In this document: positions 1-13,263 of the stretch, piece after piece | Layout of the letters: each line of letters opens with the position of its first letter | Numbering within the stretch: position 1 is the stretch's first letter | Assembly (NCBI RefSeq): GCF_030247195.1 | Contig: NC_080671.1 | Location: 103,589,845-103,653,844 of the forward strand | Source: Topomyia yanbarensis | Lineage: Eukaryota; Arthropoda; Insecta; Diptera; Culicidae | DNA length: 64,000 nt | Reading direction: 5' to 3' | Made by a program: the position numbers and the translations under genes | The notes under the pieces: generated by a model | What the model saw: only the letters and a program-made list of their open reading frames with translations | Told to the model about the DNA's origin: nothing | Database searches by the model: none

Positions 1-600
1 ATCACGACAGCTTGGGTTCATTTTCCGAATAGCGAAGAACTTCAGGGACGTATATTGTCTTAAATTGCGCGTTGGTCCGCTCAACGTTAGAATATTGTTC
101 AGCTGTTTGGAATCCGTACTACCAGAACGGGATTTACAGAATCGAGGCTGTCCGCTTCGCCCTTCGTCATCTCCCATGGCGAAACAGATTTCAGCTGCCG
201 AGCTATGAAAACCGTTGCCAGCTAATACACCTCGATACACTCAGCATTCGGAGGGACTGCTCTCGAGCCCTGTTCGTCTCGGACTTACTCTCTGCCACAG
301 TGGATTGCCCTACAATCCTCGGACGTCTGGATCTTCAAGCCCGCGTTCGAGCTCTACGTAATAACTCTCTTCTGCGAGTTCCGTTCAGGAGAACCAACTA
401 TGGTTGCCAGAGCGCTGTTACCGGACTCCAACGAATTTTTAACAGTGTGGCGACGGCCTTTGACTTCAACCGGACGCGGAATGCGATAAAAGTGAAAATG
501 TTGTCAATTTTAAAATGCAATTAGTTTAAGCAACTACCATTGGGGCCAAGGGGCCTGTTGGTGAAGGTAATAAACATAAACAACATAAACATTAATAGTA
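1..600 (+). pseudogene. LINE reverse transcriptase C-terminal fragment (CR1/Jockey-like)
   Basis: Two frames together read the thumb and C-terminal region of a non-LTR retrotransposon RT. The first about 60 nt give SLGFIFRIAKNFRD, then a frameshift, then RSTLEYCSAVWNPYYQNG, RFALRHLPWRN and LPSYENRCQLIHLDTLS, ending at a stop at 522-524. These are conserved landmarks of the end of ORF2 in mosquito CR1/Jockey-type elements that lack RNase H. The endonuclease and RT palm lie outside the window. After the stop a short 3' UTR ends in a TAAACAA-type repetitive tail near 570-595, as expected for a LINE 3' end. The copy is dead because of the frameshift. The exact clade is uncertain. Confidence 0.7.
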
Positions 601-3600
601 GGTACCACAGAATAGTAAAGATTGTTTTGGAAACGCATTTCGTGACATGCGGTGAGAGTGGCGAAAAAATTGTCAAATCATACACAGAAATTATTTAAGC
701 TGTTTTTCAAGGGCGCCCCTCTAAGACAATTAGTTATCTGTTTTATTCCTCAACGATTTTGATGTAATAATTCACAAAAACAAGTATTCACGAAAGATTT
801 GTATACGTATATCTACTAAATAACTAACCGGTTGAATAGGGAGGCGGCGGAACCGCCAGTATATATACCCCATATAAATATGAATTCTAGACTCTGCCTA
901 CGAATTAGACTATTAATGTAAAAACAAGTATTTAGAACGGCAATGCTATAGCACTGCATTTTGGACAAGTTGTTGTACTACCAGGAAGAAAACGATTCAA
1001 AGGACTCAGAACAAAATGCTGAGAATTATTTTGAAGAAGCTCTCTTTATAGTTCAAAAGTTAGTTTTTAAGAGATGTTTAGCTCCTTCATTTACCTGACA
1101 AGCAGGCTATAAAAATCAAACTGCAGAATAATTTAGCAGCGGAAGCATTTTATATCATAATAAGTATTTAACCGAATCATGTAATAGGGATGAAAAGTTG
1201 CTGTTCGTGATTGAACACCCAAAATATTTAATTGGAAATAGAATGTGAACTAAACATTTATAATTAAACACAAAATTAAATATAAAAAATCTCAATTTAA
1301 ATTAAAGTAATTCCAGTATTGCAAGCAACTTACATGACCATTCATTGCAATTTTAAAACCATTTGTGAATAAACATGAATAAGGCGTTCGAATTGGATGC
1401 TAATAGTAGCAGCCCTTAGGTTAACTTTTACTCTGAAAGTACAACCAATATTCCTCCCCATTGTAGCAGTCTCTCCTCCTACGGCAACGATGGACAACCG
1501 TTTGACTTATCCCGACGGTGCGTTGAACACCACTAGCAGAGGTTCAATCTGATATCACGCAAGCCGGTCAGTCGACAAAGTTTCCTTGCACTTATGCTGT
1601 GTAATGCATTCTACTGTGTTGTCCAGCCTAGCTCTATAAGAGGAAATGGAGTGAAATGCACCTTCTAAAAAGGTATAGTCTTGGTTTAGCTCCAGATCGA
1701 TATTCGCGAGTTGATATGTGATATTCTTTGTGTAAAGTTTTATCAAAATAATGGATTGTCGTTATCACTTTGTCTCATCAGTACATGGCAACCGACTTGA
1801 GCTCCGCCTAGATGTTAAATCAAATAGAGAATATTGCTTGTTTTAACAATCTACTTGTCACGGATGATGATTGCTGATGAGATCATAGCGAAAATGAAAC
1901 AATTTTCAGTCACTTCTGAGAAAAGCAGGGTGTATTGTACCCCATCCACCTCTACCTACACAGCATCGAGTGAGGTACGAAGCCAGATAAGAAACCGGTG
2001 GAGTATGCTTATGCTGGTACCGGTGTCGGTGCCGGTGCCGGTGGAATGAATGCTGGTAATTTGTGATACGAAGAAAGTATAGGACCTGTTACGTGAAGGA
2101 TTGGCCAAACGTGCGGTAACTTTTGCTGCTCCACTTTCACTTTCGCTGGAATGCGACGTTTTGGGAAGGGAGAGGTGAATATTGGAAAAGTTTTTGCAGT
2201 GCGAAAAGTTGGTCTGTATTTTTTACAGGTCGGACTTTTAAATGAAGAATTGTAGTATGTGCGCCCAAACATTCAGTTAGAAGGTAACTTTCATAATTTT
2301 TGGTTAGTATGTAGAAGTAAGCAACAAATTATTTCGCCAGCTATTTGCATTAGAATGTTTACATCCAATAAATTCCTCTACTGACTGTAAGCGATACTCG
2401 TTAGGACTAGAAAAACTGCTAGATATCCCAAATTGGCATGCAAAACTAGACAAAGTTTCGATTTCATTAATTGTCATCAGCTTTATCGGAGCTCCTTTTC
2501 ATGCGAGACATCATCCATGATTGGTTTGCTTTGTAACACAAATAGTGTATTCGTTTTTGGAGCTAGCGTCAATCCGGCGCTAGTTTAGTCCTACTACTTA
2601 GTTTGTGTCGGATTCTGATGAGACGAAGTCGAAACGCAAACTGCTTAACAAACCTCAAATAAGCTCTTAGATTGTATGAGGGTTTACATCCTTGTTTGAT
2701 TGTAGAACTATTGAATAGAAAGCCTCTGATCAGTTGAAAATTCGGTCAGAGCTGGACGTCTGTTCTCTGTGATGTGGGATTTACTTTACAGACCTCTCTA
2801 TCATTCACTATAACTAAATCCATTGTGCACCGTTACTTTCAGGAAAGTGAACCAACATTAATTCCCTTTATTACCGTTCTTTGAATCGTTAGCACTATAT
2901 GGCAAACTCCATTTAAATGGCATTTAAATAGTAATTACGCATACAAACTTCTCTGGTGTTGGGGTAATCTGTAAAACAATAGTGCAAGTGCAATGGCAAT
3001 ATTTCACACACTCCTAGCTATAACTACTCAGTCTTTTACTGACTCTTACTACCTATAAACTTCTATCCGCTGCCAACATGACTCCTAGTGTTTTAATGAT
3101 CCTATAGTATCAAGAAAGCCCTACCCAGGTGAAATAAGACTTTTGCCCTTTTATGAGTACCAGTAAACAGTATGGAAATCCACTTTTTTGAAGAATTTTA
3201 TTTCTCCATATCGCGCGCCACTCAAAATAAGGCTGTAAATCTTCCGACCGAACTATCGCTGGCGTCATCATCATTTATTAGCTGCATTAAAATATAAATC
3301 AGTTACAGTCAATCCGCGCTCAAGTGAACACTCGAAATACCTCGAAGGTGCAAGGTACCTCCGAGCTTGAGATGACATTTTGTTCCGATCGAACAGGAAG
3401 ATGTGAAGAAGCAACCAAATAAAAACATGTGGCACTTCGTTCGGATTGACGGGTAGTAAATATTTACGTTTCGTGTGTCCGGCCAAAAACCGGCACATTC
3501 AAATATAACAAATCTCGTGCATTTTTATTGGTTCGGAACTGCCAACCGAACTGCGATGAAAAGAAAAGATCGAACATGATTGCATAATGGGATTTTTAAT

Positions 3601-5115
3601 GAAGTTCCGATTCGTTGTTGCGTTTAAGCTGAGTGACATAAGCTCCGCCGTCGAGTTAAGCTGACGTTTTGCAATTTAGATGTTGGAATGTCAATCGTTG
3701 AGAATGGGATAGCCGGAACATTCAACCCTCGTGTTTTGCCGGTTCGCTTTTTAAATTTTATTGAATAGCATTTGCAATTATCTGTGTGGGAAGATCCTTT
3801 TTTTCCGAAATGATCATCAAACATCAGCATCGTTCAGAGAAGGTTAATTTTAAGTGATTGTATATCCTTGTTATATGAGAAACGAAAAAAACAAGTCTCC
3901 TAAACAGCATTTCGCCTGAAAAAAACAAACAGTTAAAGCCGCGAAGGGTACCAAGGGGAAACGGTGAGAATCTAAAATAACTACAAAACGCTTCTTGTTA
4001 TGTTTGTGGCATATTTTTGTGTTGATGTTTTTCGCTGATGGTAGCTTGTTTTGATGCCGATTCGATTTGCATAATTTCGTGATGAACGGCAAAACATGAG
4101 GAAGGGAGGGTAGGTCGGTGAAGGTGGCGCCTTCTGGCTATCGGAACCAGTGCGATGTTAATCATGGAAGCTGCCATGGATAACACGAGTACGGAAAAGA
4201 TTAGTCCAAAGAGGGTGCAAGGGAACCTGGGGCTAGTTGGTGGTATTTTCAATTTAAATTTTACTGTTTTGATTTATGTAGGTCGTGCAAAATAGAACAT
4301 GGCAGACTTTTGACTACATCTATCAAAGCGCACGATGCATTGTCTTAATTTTTATAGATAGGGTGTTGAGCCCATTTTCGCCATGTTTCTATTATCACCC
4401 TACCCATTTGAAGCCATTGGTTAGAGCAGTGTCTGCCATCTTTATTCAACGCATTGAGTCAAATGGTAGCGCAACAATAGGGGCACTCGATTAGAGTTTT
4501 CGTTGCGCTCAAACACGAGAATTTCACTGTTTTCAGCGCGTTTATGTCATTATATTGGTTCCTAACAACGAAGCAAAGCTGTTGATGTCATTTTTTTCGT
4601 ATTCCATTGATTGTAAACCGAGAAATTAATGGATTAGTGAGGCACCCTGCTTAGTATGGTGAAAATAGGCACTTTACCCTATAGGAATCCTGTCAACCTA
4701 CCTCGATACCAGAAAAATTTGTTCGTTTCCCCCTAAAAAGCAGTTCGGTAAAGTCGGACAATTCCCTGACGCATCTGTTTCTTGTTGCACGGTATCTTCG
4801 AAAATCAAATTCTAACGTACACTCAGACAAAATGACTGGCGAAATCCATTGTTTTGCCCTATGTTTTTTGCCACAAGAAATCGTTAAGCCTTTAGTTTGC
4901 CTTATGAACTTAACCTAATCGTATCCAATTAGTCCCATATATTTTTCATAAGGTTGCATTATGAAAATTTGCAATCAACGTTATGAACTTCGACCTGTTA
5001 AATATATAAAATTCGTTACTTTCTAGTATGGAACTCAAAATTCCTCTTTATGCTTTTTACTTGAAGCTAATTTTAAATTTCCTGCAAAATTTAGGCACTA
5101 TTTTTACCTTACCGA
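601..5115. other. Anonymous AT-rich sequence, no supported gene
   Basis: I find only short open frames without recognisable domains. A small GGTGCC-type microsatellite lies near 2013-2043. The minus-strand frame at 3998-4252 contains a hydrophobic stretch but no supporting gene structure. I see nothing else I can name. Confidence 0.5.
2013..2043. repeat. Short GGTGCC/GGTACC microsatellite
   Basis: About five imperfect copies of the hexamer GGTGCC (variants GGTACC, GGTGTC) lie in tandem. It is a low-complexity tract with no known role. Confidence 0.7.
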
Positions 5116-5470
5116 CGCGGTTCAGTACCGTGCACGAACACCATTTTTCTTCCACAGACTATATGTCGAACAAGTCTCGAGAAACATATGATTACGGCCT
5201 AAAAGCCAACTGTCAAAATCCACTTTGAATGGAAATTCCGGACAAACAGTTACACGTCAATCGCAAGTATTGGTAGTAAACGAAAGAGAAAAGTTTTCTT
5301 TTTCATAAACTGTTGTGAACTGTGTTCGACTAGTAACGGTTTGTCCGGAATTTCCATTCAAAGTGGATTTTGACAGTTGGCTTTTAGGCCGTAATCATAT
5401 GTTTGTCGAGAAGTGTGAATGCGCGCATGGAATAACAGTGATATCCGTGCATGATACTGAACCGGATCGG
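5116..5470. repeat. Foldback: long inverted repeat with a perfect 66-bp inner stem
   Basis: Bases 5182-5247 are the exact reverse complement of 5339-5404 (66 of 66), separated by a 91-base loop. Outside this perfect stem the arms stay recognisably complementary but diverged (5116-5181 against 5405-5470; for example CGGTTCAGTA begins the left arm and its complement ends the right one). Single-stranded DNA or a transcript would fold into a strong hairpin. It could be a foldback transposon, a non-autonomous element with long terminal inverted repeats, or a local inverted duplication. No target duplication was found. Confidence 0.85.
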
Positions 5471-5490
5471 AACGATGTAAATTCTGTTTT

Positions 5491-7519
5491 ATTCGTGCTC
5501 TTGATGCATTTGGATCAGAGATTGCATGAGTTGCATGAAAATTAAATTCATTAGATCTATTCGCTGTGGTCACTCGGAAGTAACGTTCTGTCGTTAGTGA
5601 AAGGATTATACACGGAGAAAAATTGTTCCTAAAATCGAGAATAAATTACCATGATTTCTGAAACAATCACGTTTTTACGTTACGAAAACAGGACCATAAA
5701 CAAAAATAATTAACTCCGAAGTAATTGACGTTGGAAATGTCTCATTAGCATATTTACGATCTTTAATATTAGATCAACAACTTGTGCGACATTATGGAAT
5801 ATGGACATTGAGTGGTCTAGTTGGGATTCTAATGGAATCTTCTGACCAGACAACATGCTCGTTGTCTTAGCTACCTTTGCAACACACGCATAGTTCACTA
5901 TCAATTTATGACCAGCGAACGTAGACGATCCTTCTACGAAACTTCTCTTTCATGGACGTGTATTCTATATAGAACGTGTTGTTTGAATCTTTGAGAAGCA
6001 TTAATATCTTGCGCACATGGCTGAAGCACACTTTCATAAATTTGGTTTTTCAATTGACACTCAACAAGCCAATAAAATTTCCATTAACCAATTGGTTCAT
6101 AGGCTCGTGTCAGACGAGAAGACGATTCGATTCCGGGCAATACGCAAACGATACTGTATTCGATCCACGTTGATAATATGAGTATTCGCGGCAGAATGGA
6201 AACAGTAGCTCCCAAGCTAAGTTAATGAGAGTATAGCTATTTGATACAACCTTTATAAGTTTCCCTGGTGAGTACCCTACCAAGATCAAATAAGCTCACG
6301 AATAAATACCTGATGTATCCTCTTCAAATGCATTTAGAGTCGAACCATCCCTCTAGTACTTAAATGCGTAGGCGTAGCAGAATGCAATCGGCCGATACGA
6401 GTTGTGGTTGAAAGCTGATTATCCCGGTTTATGATTAACAAGCAATGCTTCTTGTCCCCAGCCACATGGACCAATACTCTTATGCAGAAACCAGATGTAT
6501 AAATTCAATTATCGACTCTTTGCTGCATCAAGCACATTCTTCGAAAAAATTTGGCTTGATTCTCTCTGACCCAAGAGTATAATTTTTTCATGACGCTAGT
6601 GCACATTCATCGTTGAATGTGAGTGAATTGTGTAGTTCCCCGGCGACTCAAAACGCACAATTTTCTGCATAGAAACGGAGTACTGGCATACCTTTCTTGT
6701 CAAGTGTAAAGCATATCGCGTCAAATTTCCTCGTTTGTTAATAAAAAATCAATCATCGGTTTGGTGGCATGACGATTTCTTTCGATTAATATTGGAAGCC
6801 TCTCTTTTAAAAGGCACAAAAGCCTCTTTCACTGCTCTACGATCAACTGCAATCTTGTCTAATTCACCCGGAAGCCACGAAGCATGTAAGATCTTTTAAT
6901 GAGAATTCCTTTGCACAACAGATCTTGACATCGTACTTTCAAGCAATGTTGAACAACGACTCAGGCAGTGCATCGCTCTGTTTCAATACATCTAACGTCA
7001 AACGCGAGGCGGATGTCTGTTTGGCTATTCTGCAGCTTATGTTGATCCAACTTATTCAGTTTGTCGGGAAGTCATGTTCAAGCACTATCTGGCACCACTG
7101 TTCATTTCATTGCACTGAATCGTGCACTGCCTCGAAATCCACAAACAAAGTTGTATTTCCAATTCGCGGAGTTGGTAGTTTGGAAAGGTATACAGTCTAG
7201 GATTCGCAAGCGATGCGACCTGTAAAACATAGTTTAGTAGGTAGTTGTTTAGTTAGCCTTCGAGCACATGATCACTCGAAAAAGAAAAGATCTTGTTAAG
7301 TTTTTGGTTCTTTTTAAACTCTGGGTAGCCGGCTACCGAGAATATCCTATGTTTTCAAATCAAAAGCAATTTGAACTCCACACGGCCGTCCGTGGGAGTA
7401 TTGCCTAGAAACGTTAATATTATCTGCGTAATGGGATCACTACCTATTGCAACAGTAATTAGACAGATTTTTTTCTTCCTTCTCTACGATATATTTAATA
7501 GATTGAAAACTACCGAGTG
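5491..7519. other. Anonymous sequence, no supported gene
   Basis: Only short frames with no recognisable domain are present on either strand. I see no repeat I can name. Confidence 0.45.
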
Positions 7520-7690
7520 ATCCCAAGCAACACTTGCAACATGTAATGGCCGCGGTTGGTTGCATAACCATAAACTTTTGCTGGTGCGCTTTTTTAGTAG
7601 CTAAATCAGTTGAATAATGGTTTATGTACGTTTCTTTTCGACGAATTTTGTTCTAGAAAATGCTAGTCAACAAGCGGCGCTGCTTGGGAT
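7520..7690. mobile_element. Candidate MITE, 171 bp
   Basis: The left end begins ATCCCAAGCAACAC and the right end finishes GCGCTGCTTGGGAT, giving an imperfect terminal inverted repeat of about 12-14 bp (ATCCCAAGCA). The interior has no coding capacity. Size and structure fit a small non-autonomous DNA element. The target duplication is not clear, so the family is not assigned. Confidence 0.45.
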
Positions 7691-8779
7691 AACACGTTAT
7701 CCAGACAAAGAGTTATGATAGCGCGAGATGTTAGAAATCAAGGAAAGTATTTCCTATTTTACGTATTGGATGATTTGTAAAATACACGTATACGAGCGAT
7801 AATAACGACCATTAAGGAGAAATACAAAGGATTGTTAACCTGATACACGGGCTGGTTCGCAATAACGGAACTTGAAATTAAATTCTTAAAAACAGACTCG
7901 GCGAATTTTCAGTATGTATTGACCCGCGATCATCGATACAGATTAAAGCCTTGTTGTGGCTGATTTTCGATCAGCTATTCGTTTTTACGGTAGTGTTTTC
8001 GTAATTATATATGTTCGCACCCTCTCATTCTGCTACTATCACTCTACTCTTTCAGAAAAATCCGATACAAAACTCGTGAATACATTATCACGATAATGTG
8101 AATATAAATTACGCAAATCGTGACTACGTCCTGAAATCATATTGTCTAGTCTAGTCTACACATCACAGCCAACACATCTAGATTATTTTGAACCTTGAAT
8201 AAGGAAGAAACGTGAACAACCGTGCCAACCGTTTCAATTTGATGGGGGTTTGATAAATCGTTGGGAGTGACTTTGCTAAGAGGGTTATGTCACTCCTTTG
8301 GTCCTAAGTTCCTGGGATGAGGCAGAGGTTATTAACCCTGTCCTGGCTAATGAGCCAAGGTTATACTCGCTCTCTGAAATAATGATATAGAAAATTGGCG
8401 AAATCGGTTAATTAGTATTAAACAAAAAAACTCCAAACAGCTCCGAGAACAGAGTTTTTTTTTATTTTTTCCCACGAAAATCCTTCCATAAAAACAAAAT
8501 TTTACTGGTTTTCCTGTTTGAAGTGTGTGTCTGTGTTCTCGAATATTCAAATATTCGAATACATAAATACTGGCATATTTGGGATGGAAAACTGAGAAGT
8601 GAAAAACTTGGGAGACAATTTATTGTCCTCGCCACAACTCAATTTCATCAACCTGCGTTTGATAAAGGTCTCAGGCAGGACTGAAAACGATATCACAAAC
8701 AAATCAAAAACGATCAGTCGTCACAACCAGAGCCCATACCGAACAACTCTTACTATCGCAATGACCAGCATACACACTA
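7691..8779. other. Anonymous sequence, no supported gene
   Basis: There are no convincing open frames or repeats, only AT-rich sequence with short frames. Confidence 0.45.
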
Positions 8780-10180
8780 AGGTGGGTTATATAGAAAAAA
8801 CGTAATCATAACCACATCAACCGAGCACAGAACTTTTTTGATTTCATTTGGGGTCCCAAACAACTGTGCAAAATTTGGGGTCGTATGGAAATTAGTATGG
8901 GAAAACCTACTTTTTTGCATTTTTCATTCTACAGACTTCAATTCTTCTTGCAGTATATCAACAAATGTATAGAAGTGTAGTCCAGGATATGCTGAACAAC
9001 TTTACCGAAGAATATATGGTGATAGAAAATCTCTATAACAAGTTATAGCTGTTCAAAGTTCGATAGATCGAATCAAATGCCAAATATTTTATTTGCCAAC
9101 ACTGCGGGTGTACCAATGATATTTAATATAGCATACCAAAATAACATAATATATTTTTGATTTACCACATTAGTATGTGTGGATAAATTATTCAAAAGCC
9201 TTAGCTCAATTTCATGGGCGTAGGTAGTTTAGCAATAAGGCGTAGTGAGGAGAGAGGAGGGATGGCTTTTATATATAGAAATTTGAACTGAAATAACTTA
9301 AATATTGTCGAGCTGAAATGTTCAGATGAATTAATTTAAAACATTTACACAATCCACCAGAGCCCCAGTTCAACAGCGATTTTTGCTTCAGTTGATCGAA
9401 CAGCATCGAAAAGAGCAACCTATCAAACCATAGTGCGTATTAAACTGAAATATAATCAATGCAATTTTCTGACATATCACATATCAACATCAGTTGATTC
9501 AGTCTGTACCTTTACTGCTATTAATATAAGCCAATGCAGAGGGATACAGTATGTATCGTTTCATCGTTACTATGATGTATAGGATATTCTGCAAATGCTT
9601 TATAATAATTCATCTGAACATTCCAACTCGCCAATATTTCAGTTACTTCAGTTAAAATTTCTATATATAAAAGACCGCCCCCCTCCTATCTTCTCACTAC
9701 GCCCTATTGCTAAACTACCTACGCCCATGAAATTGAGCTAATGCTTTTGAATAATTCATCCACACATACTAATGTGGTAAATCTAAAATATATTATGTTA
9801 TTTTGGTATGCTATATTAAATATCATTGGTACACCGGCAGTGTTGGCAAATAAAATGATTTTTGGCATTTAATTCGATCTATCAAACTTTGAACAACTAT
9901 AACTTGTTTAAGAGACATTTTAACACCATACATTCTTCAAAGTTGTTCAGCATATCCTGGACTACGCTTTTGTATATTTGTTGGCATACCGCAGTATTGA
10001 AGTCTGTAGAATTGAAAATGCAAAAAGTAGGTTTTCTCATGCTAATTTTCATACAAATTTCAACCGCAATGCGCTACGCCGGATCAAAATCAATCGACCC
10101 CAAATTTTGCACAGTTGTTTAGGACCCCAAATGAAACCAAAAAAGTGCTGTGCTGCAAAAACAATCATTTTGCCCCACCC
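8780..10180. mobile_element. Non-autonomous DNA element with about 500-bp terminal inverted repeats
   Basis: The left arm (about 8780-9310) is matched in reverse complement by the right arm (about 9650-10180). The arms share many landmarks, for example TTTCATTTGGGGTCC near the outer ends and CTACCTACGCCCATGAAATTG near the inner ends. Arm identity is high but not perfect, with indels. The outermost bases read AGGTGGG on the left and the complement of GGGTGGGGC on the right. Both are bounded by a TA dinucleotide (8778-8779 and 10181-10182), which fits a Tc1/mariner-like TA target. The roughly 330-bp centre holds no transposase. The frames running through the right arm are fortuitous. Confidence 0.7.
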
Positions 10181-10374
10181 TATGGGTATGTCCGTCCATA
10201 AGTCAGTACATAGTCAGTATTATATCCGACTTTTTCTTGATTTTTTAAGGACGATAAAAGCTTTAGGATACCATTTTCTTACCTCGAGATTTGTGCTGGT
10301 ATTTTGATGTTTACCTGTGCCCCATGTCTGTTTATGTATTCCTGCTTAGTTTTAAATGATCTTCATGGTCCTCA

Positions 10375-10410
10375 GAATATAACTAACCCACCTACATTAG
10401 ATGATGATGA
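10375..10410 (+). repeat. Copy of a short repeat also found beside the (AATAT)n tract
   Basis: The segment AATATAACTAACCCACC followed by TACATTAGATGA recurs at about 14753-14783 with two small differences. It is followed here by a short GATGAT repeat. It probably marks the edge of a shared dispersed repeat. Confidence 0.6.
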
Positions 10411-10891
10411 TGATGATATAGGAACCCACCATCAGTGCATGGAATACTCCGGTGGCTGAAGATGCTTTTAACCGATAAAATTATGTTATCAACCGACATT
10501 CACATTAACGCTGTATGAAGGGCCAAAATGGGGCGGATCCATAAATAGAGTCATTTATGCGCAATCTGAAGGGGCAGAGAATCTCCTTTCAACGAAAAGA
10601 TTCAGCCAGTTGCATAACTCAATTTTCAATACTTGTTAAGGCACTACCTGATGGTTTGTGTGAGAAGGGCGCGTCAATCTTATTGCCACTTGTCAGATAA
10701 GAACGTTCACAGCAACAGCATGATCCTGAAGAATTATGCGATCAATGGTAGTATTCTTATTTTGTGACTAGAAGCTGGTGACCCGCGACATCTAGTCCAA
10801 GTTGCAACTTGAATGATACCCTGATGCTCCCTCCCAACCCAAATGGTATATAGTTTTTACGTAGTAAACATTCTGTATATAACGATTAAGA

Positions 10892-11135
<244 letters not shown>

Positions 11136-12114
11136 CTGATGATTATAATATCGATGAATGTAATATGTGTTGTGTATGTGTTAATTTAATTCACAACAAT
11201 GATAACAATAGACTCAGATTACTGTAATTCATGTGATGTACTTACTGAAATATAACAATTAATCTCTAATGAATAAATATAAGTTTTGATTTCGAGCGCT
11301 CTTATACAAAGCATTTTTACAGCAAGACGTTGGTATACAGTAGGATTCCGTTTTTGGCAACAATTTTATTTTTTTCAGTTGCCAAAACCGGAACCATGCC
11401 AAAAATGGAACCTTATTTTTAAAGTTTGGATTTTCAATTTACGACTTCAAAAATGTTACAAGGATTTTTAATCATATGTGAAATTAAATGAGATGAAAAA
11501 ACAAATAAGCAAATTCAATTTTATTCATGATTTTATCAAATTCAGACGTCGTACAGTGGGGCAAGCTTTCGACGCTCAATACCTCTACCGCCCTGGGTAT
11601 ATATCCTGGAGGATAAGTGTTTTCAGCAAAGCATCTTAGATGGAAATGATCATTATTTTGGCAACTTTGATTTTCATCTAGATAAGTAGAAACTGTCCTA
11701 GATCAGTTATATCTTTTGATAGAGGTGTTCTATCAAAAAACTTTCTTCGGCAAAGCTGTTTGTTTTGATATTTCCAACACATGTACTGAAGACATTTATA
11801 CTTTATAACCTATGTAGATGGCGCTACATGACATTTAAAAAAATACTCGAGAAAATGAATTTTAACATTTGTTTATGAAAAATATATCTAGAAATAAATG
11901 TTTTATTCCTAAATCATCGAAAATATACAATAATAAAAATGCTTAAAAGAGTGATAAATGTTATCATGATATTTTAAGGCTGTTTTCATCAAAAATATTA
12001 AAAAAAATATGTTACACAAAATTTGTAATAACCCACGAAGCGGCAGCTGGAATTTTGTTTGTGACTAGTAAAAACCTTTAACTTTATAACCATGAAGAGA
12101 AAAAAGTGGGGCAA

Positions 12115-12275
12115 CCCGATCAGAAACACATAACAGAAATATTTCAAAACTATATCTCGCATTGTTACTTGATATAAATTTCTGTTATTTTAACTACTAA
12201 CGAGACCTAATTTATAACACAATATGTTACAAAAATTGTGTTCTGTTATGATCTTGTTATTTCATTCTGATCGGG
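12115..12275. mobile_element. MITE, 161 bp
   Basis: It begins CCCGATCAGAA and ends TTCTGATCGGG, a perfect 11-bp terminal inverted repeat. The interior is AT-rich and rich in TAACA/TGTTA motifs that are themselves inverted. It has no coding capacity. A related end, CCCGATCAGAA followed by similar TAAC-rich sequence, occurs at 12920. Confidence 0.65.
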
Positions 12276-12919
12276 AAGGTGGGCCTTTTGCAGGAAAAAA
12301 TATAATTCAAGTTAAATAGTTCCTACTTCGCTAGAGAATTTTTGAGTAAACTGAAATATATGCATATATTTTCTTGTTTTCGAATTCAAATATAATATTT
12401 CGAACTGAGAATAAATTTATCAAGTAATTTATAAAGTAATCTTATTTAAATCACTGCTGTGTCCAGTCCTTTCTGCAGTTTTCCGAATTGTAGTTCAGTC
12501 ATAAGCCTGTGCTTATTCTTTGCAAGAAACGTTTATCAGTCAGTTGTCAAATTAATGCTCAGTTTCATCCAAGATACGTTTCCGAAGACACAAATCCTTC
12601 AGGATACATACCCAGGGCGCTAGAGGATTTGAGCGTCAAAAGTAGCATTCTGCCCACTGTGCCGTCCTGTAGAATTCTCATAATCTTCGCGCACTTCTCG
12701 AGTGCAATTCCCCTCATTACGAATATGTAAAATAGCATTTAATTCGAATCGCTTTTCTTCGGCCCACTGAACGTCAAAACTTGAACAATTCACTGAATGG
12801 TAGTGTTGATTTCGCTCCTGGGGCTGTTATGCCTTCTTTCTGAAAATTATTGAACAATTTTGTTTAAAAAACACAGCTCTTTTAAAAAATTAATATATTT
12901 ATTGCTTCTCCATAACTAA

Positions 12920-13100
12920 CCCGATCAGAAGGGCATAACTGATTTATAACACCTGGAGTTATTTATTTCAAAAATATTTTGAAACAGAACCTGTTATAAA
13001 TCCGGCTGGTTAGTTGTTAAAATAACAAAAAATAAAACAAAAACCTGGCTAATTATAACAAAATTGTAACAAAATTTGATATGATTTTATCAAAGTTAAA
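12920..13100 (+). mobile_element. Truncated relative of the CCCGATCAGAA MITE
   Basis: It starts with the same 11-bp terminal sequence as the 161-bp MITE upstream and continues with similar TTATAACA-rich sequence. The matching right end was not found, so it is either truncated or a longer relative. Confidence 0.45.
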
Positions 13101-13263
13101 ACTAATTGCTTAGTGTTACAGAAAGAAGTAAATCGATCGAAAAAGTATGCGCATTGAATATTTACGATGTGAATTTATTCTATTTTGTGATTAAACGTTG
13201 AATGGCGCCGAAATGTTCGCCACAAGTTTTCTTTTGATCAGTTTTCAAAAAGGTTACTAAAAT

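Noticed and set aside
3998..4252. 84-codon minus-strand frame with a hydrophobic segment
   Set aside because: No splice, poly(A) or family evidence. It could be an exon, but I cannot support it.
9862..10307. Overlapping frames of 86 and 109 codons
   Set aside because: They run through the right arm of the long inverted-repeat element and out of it.
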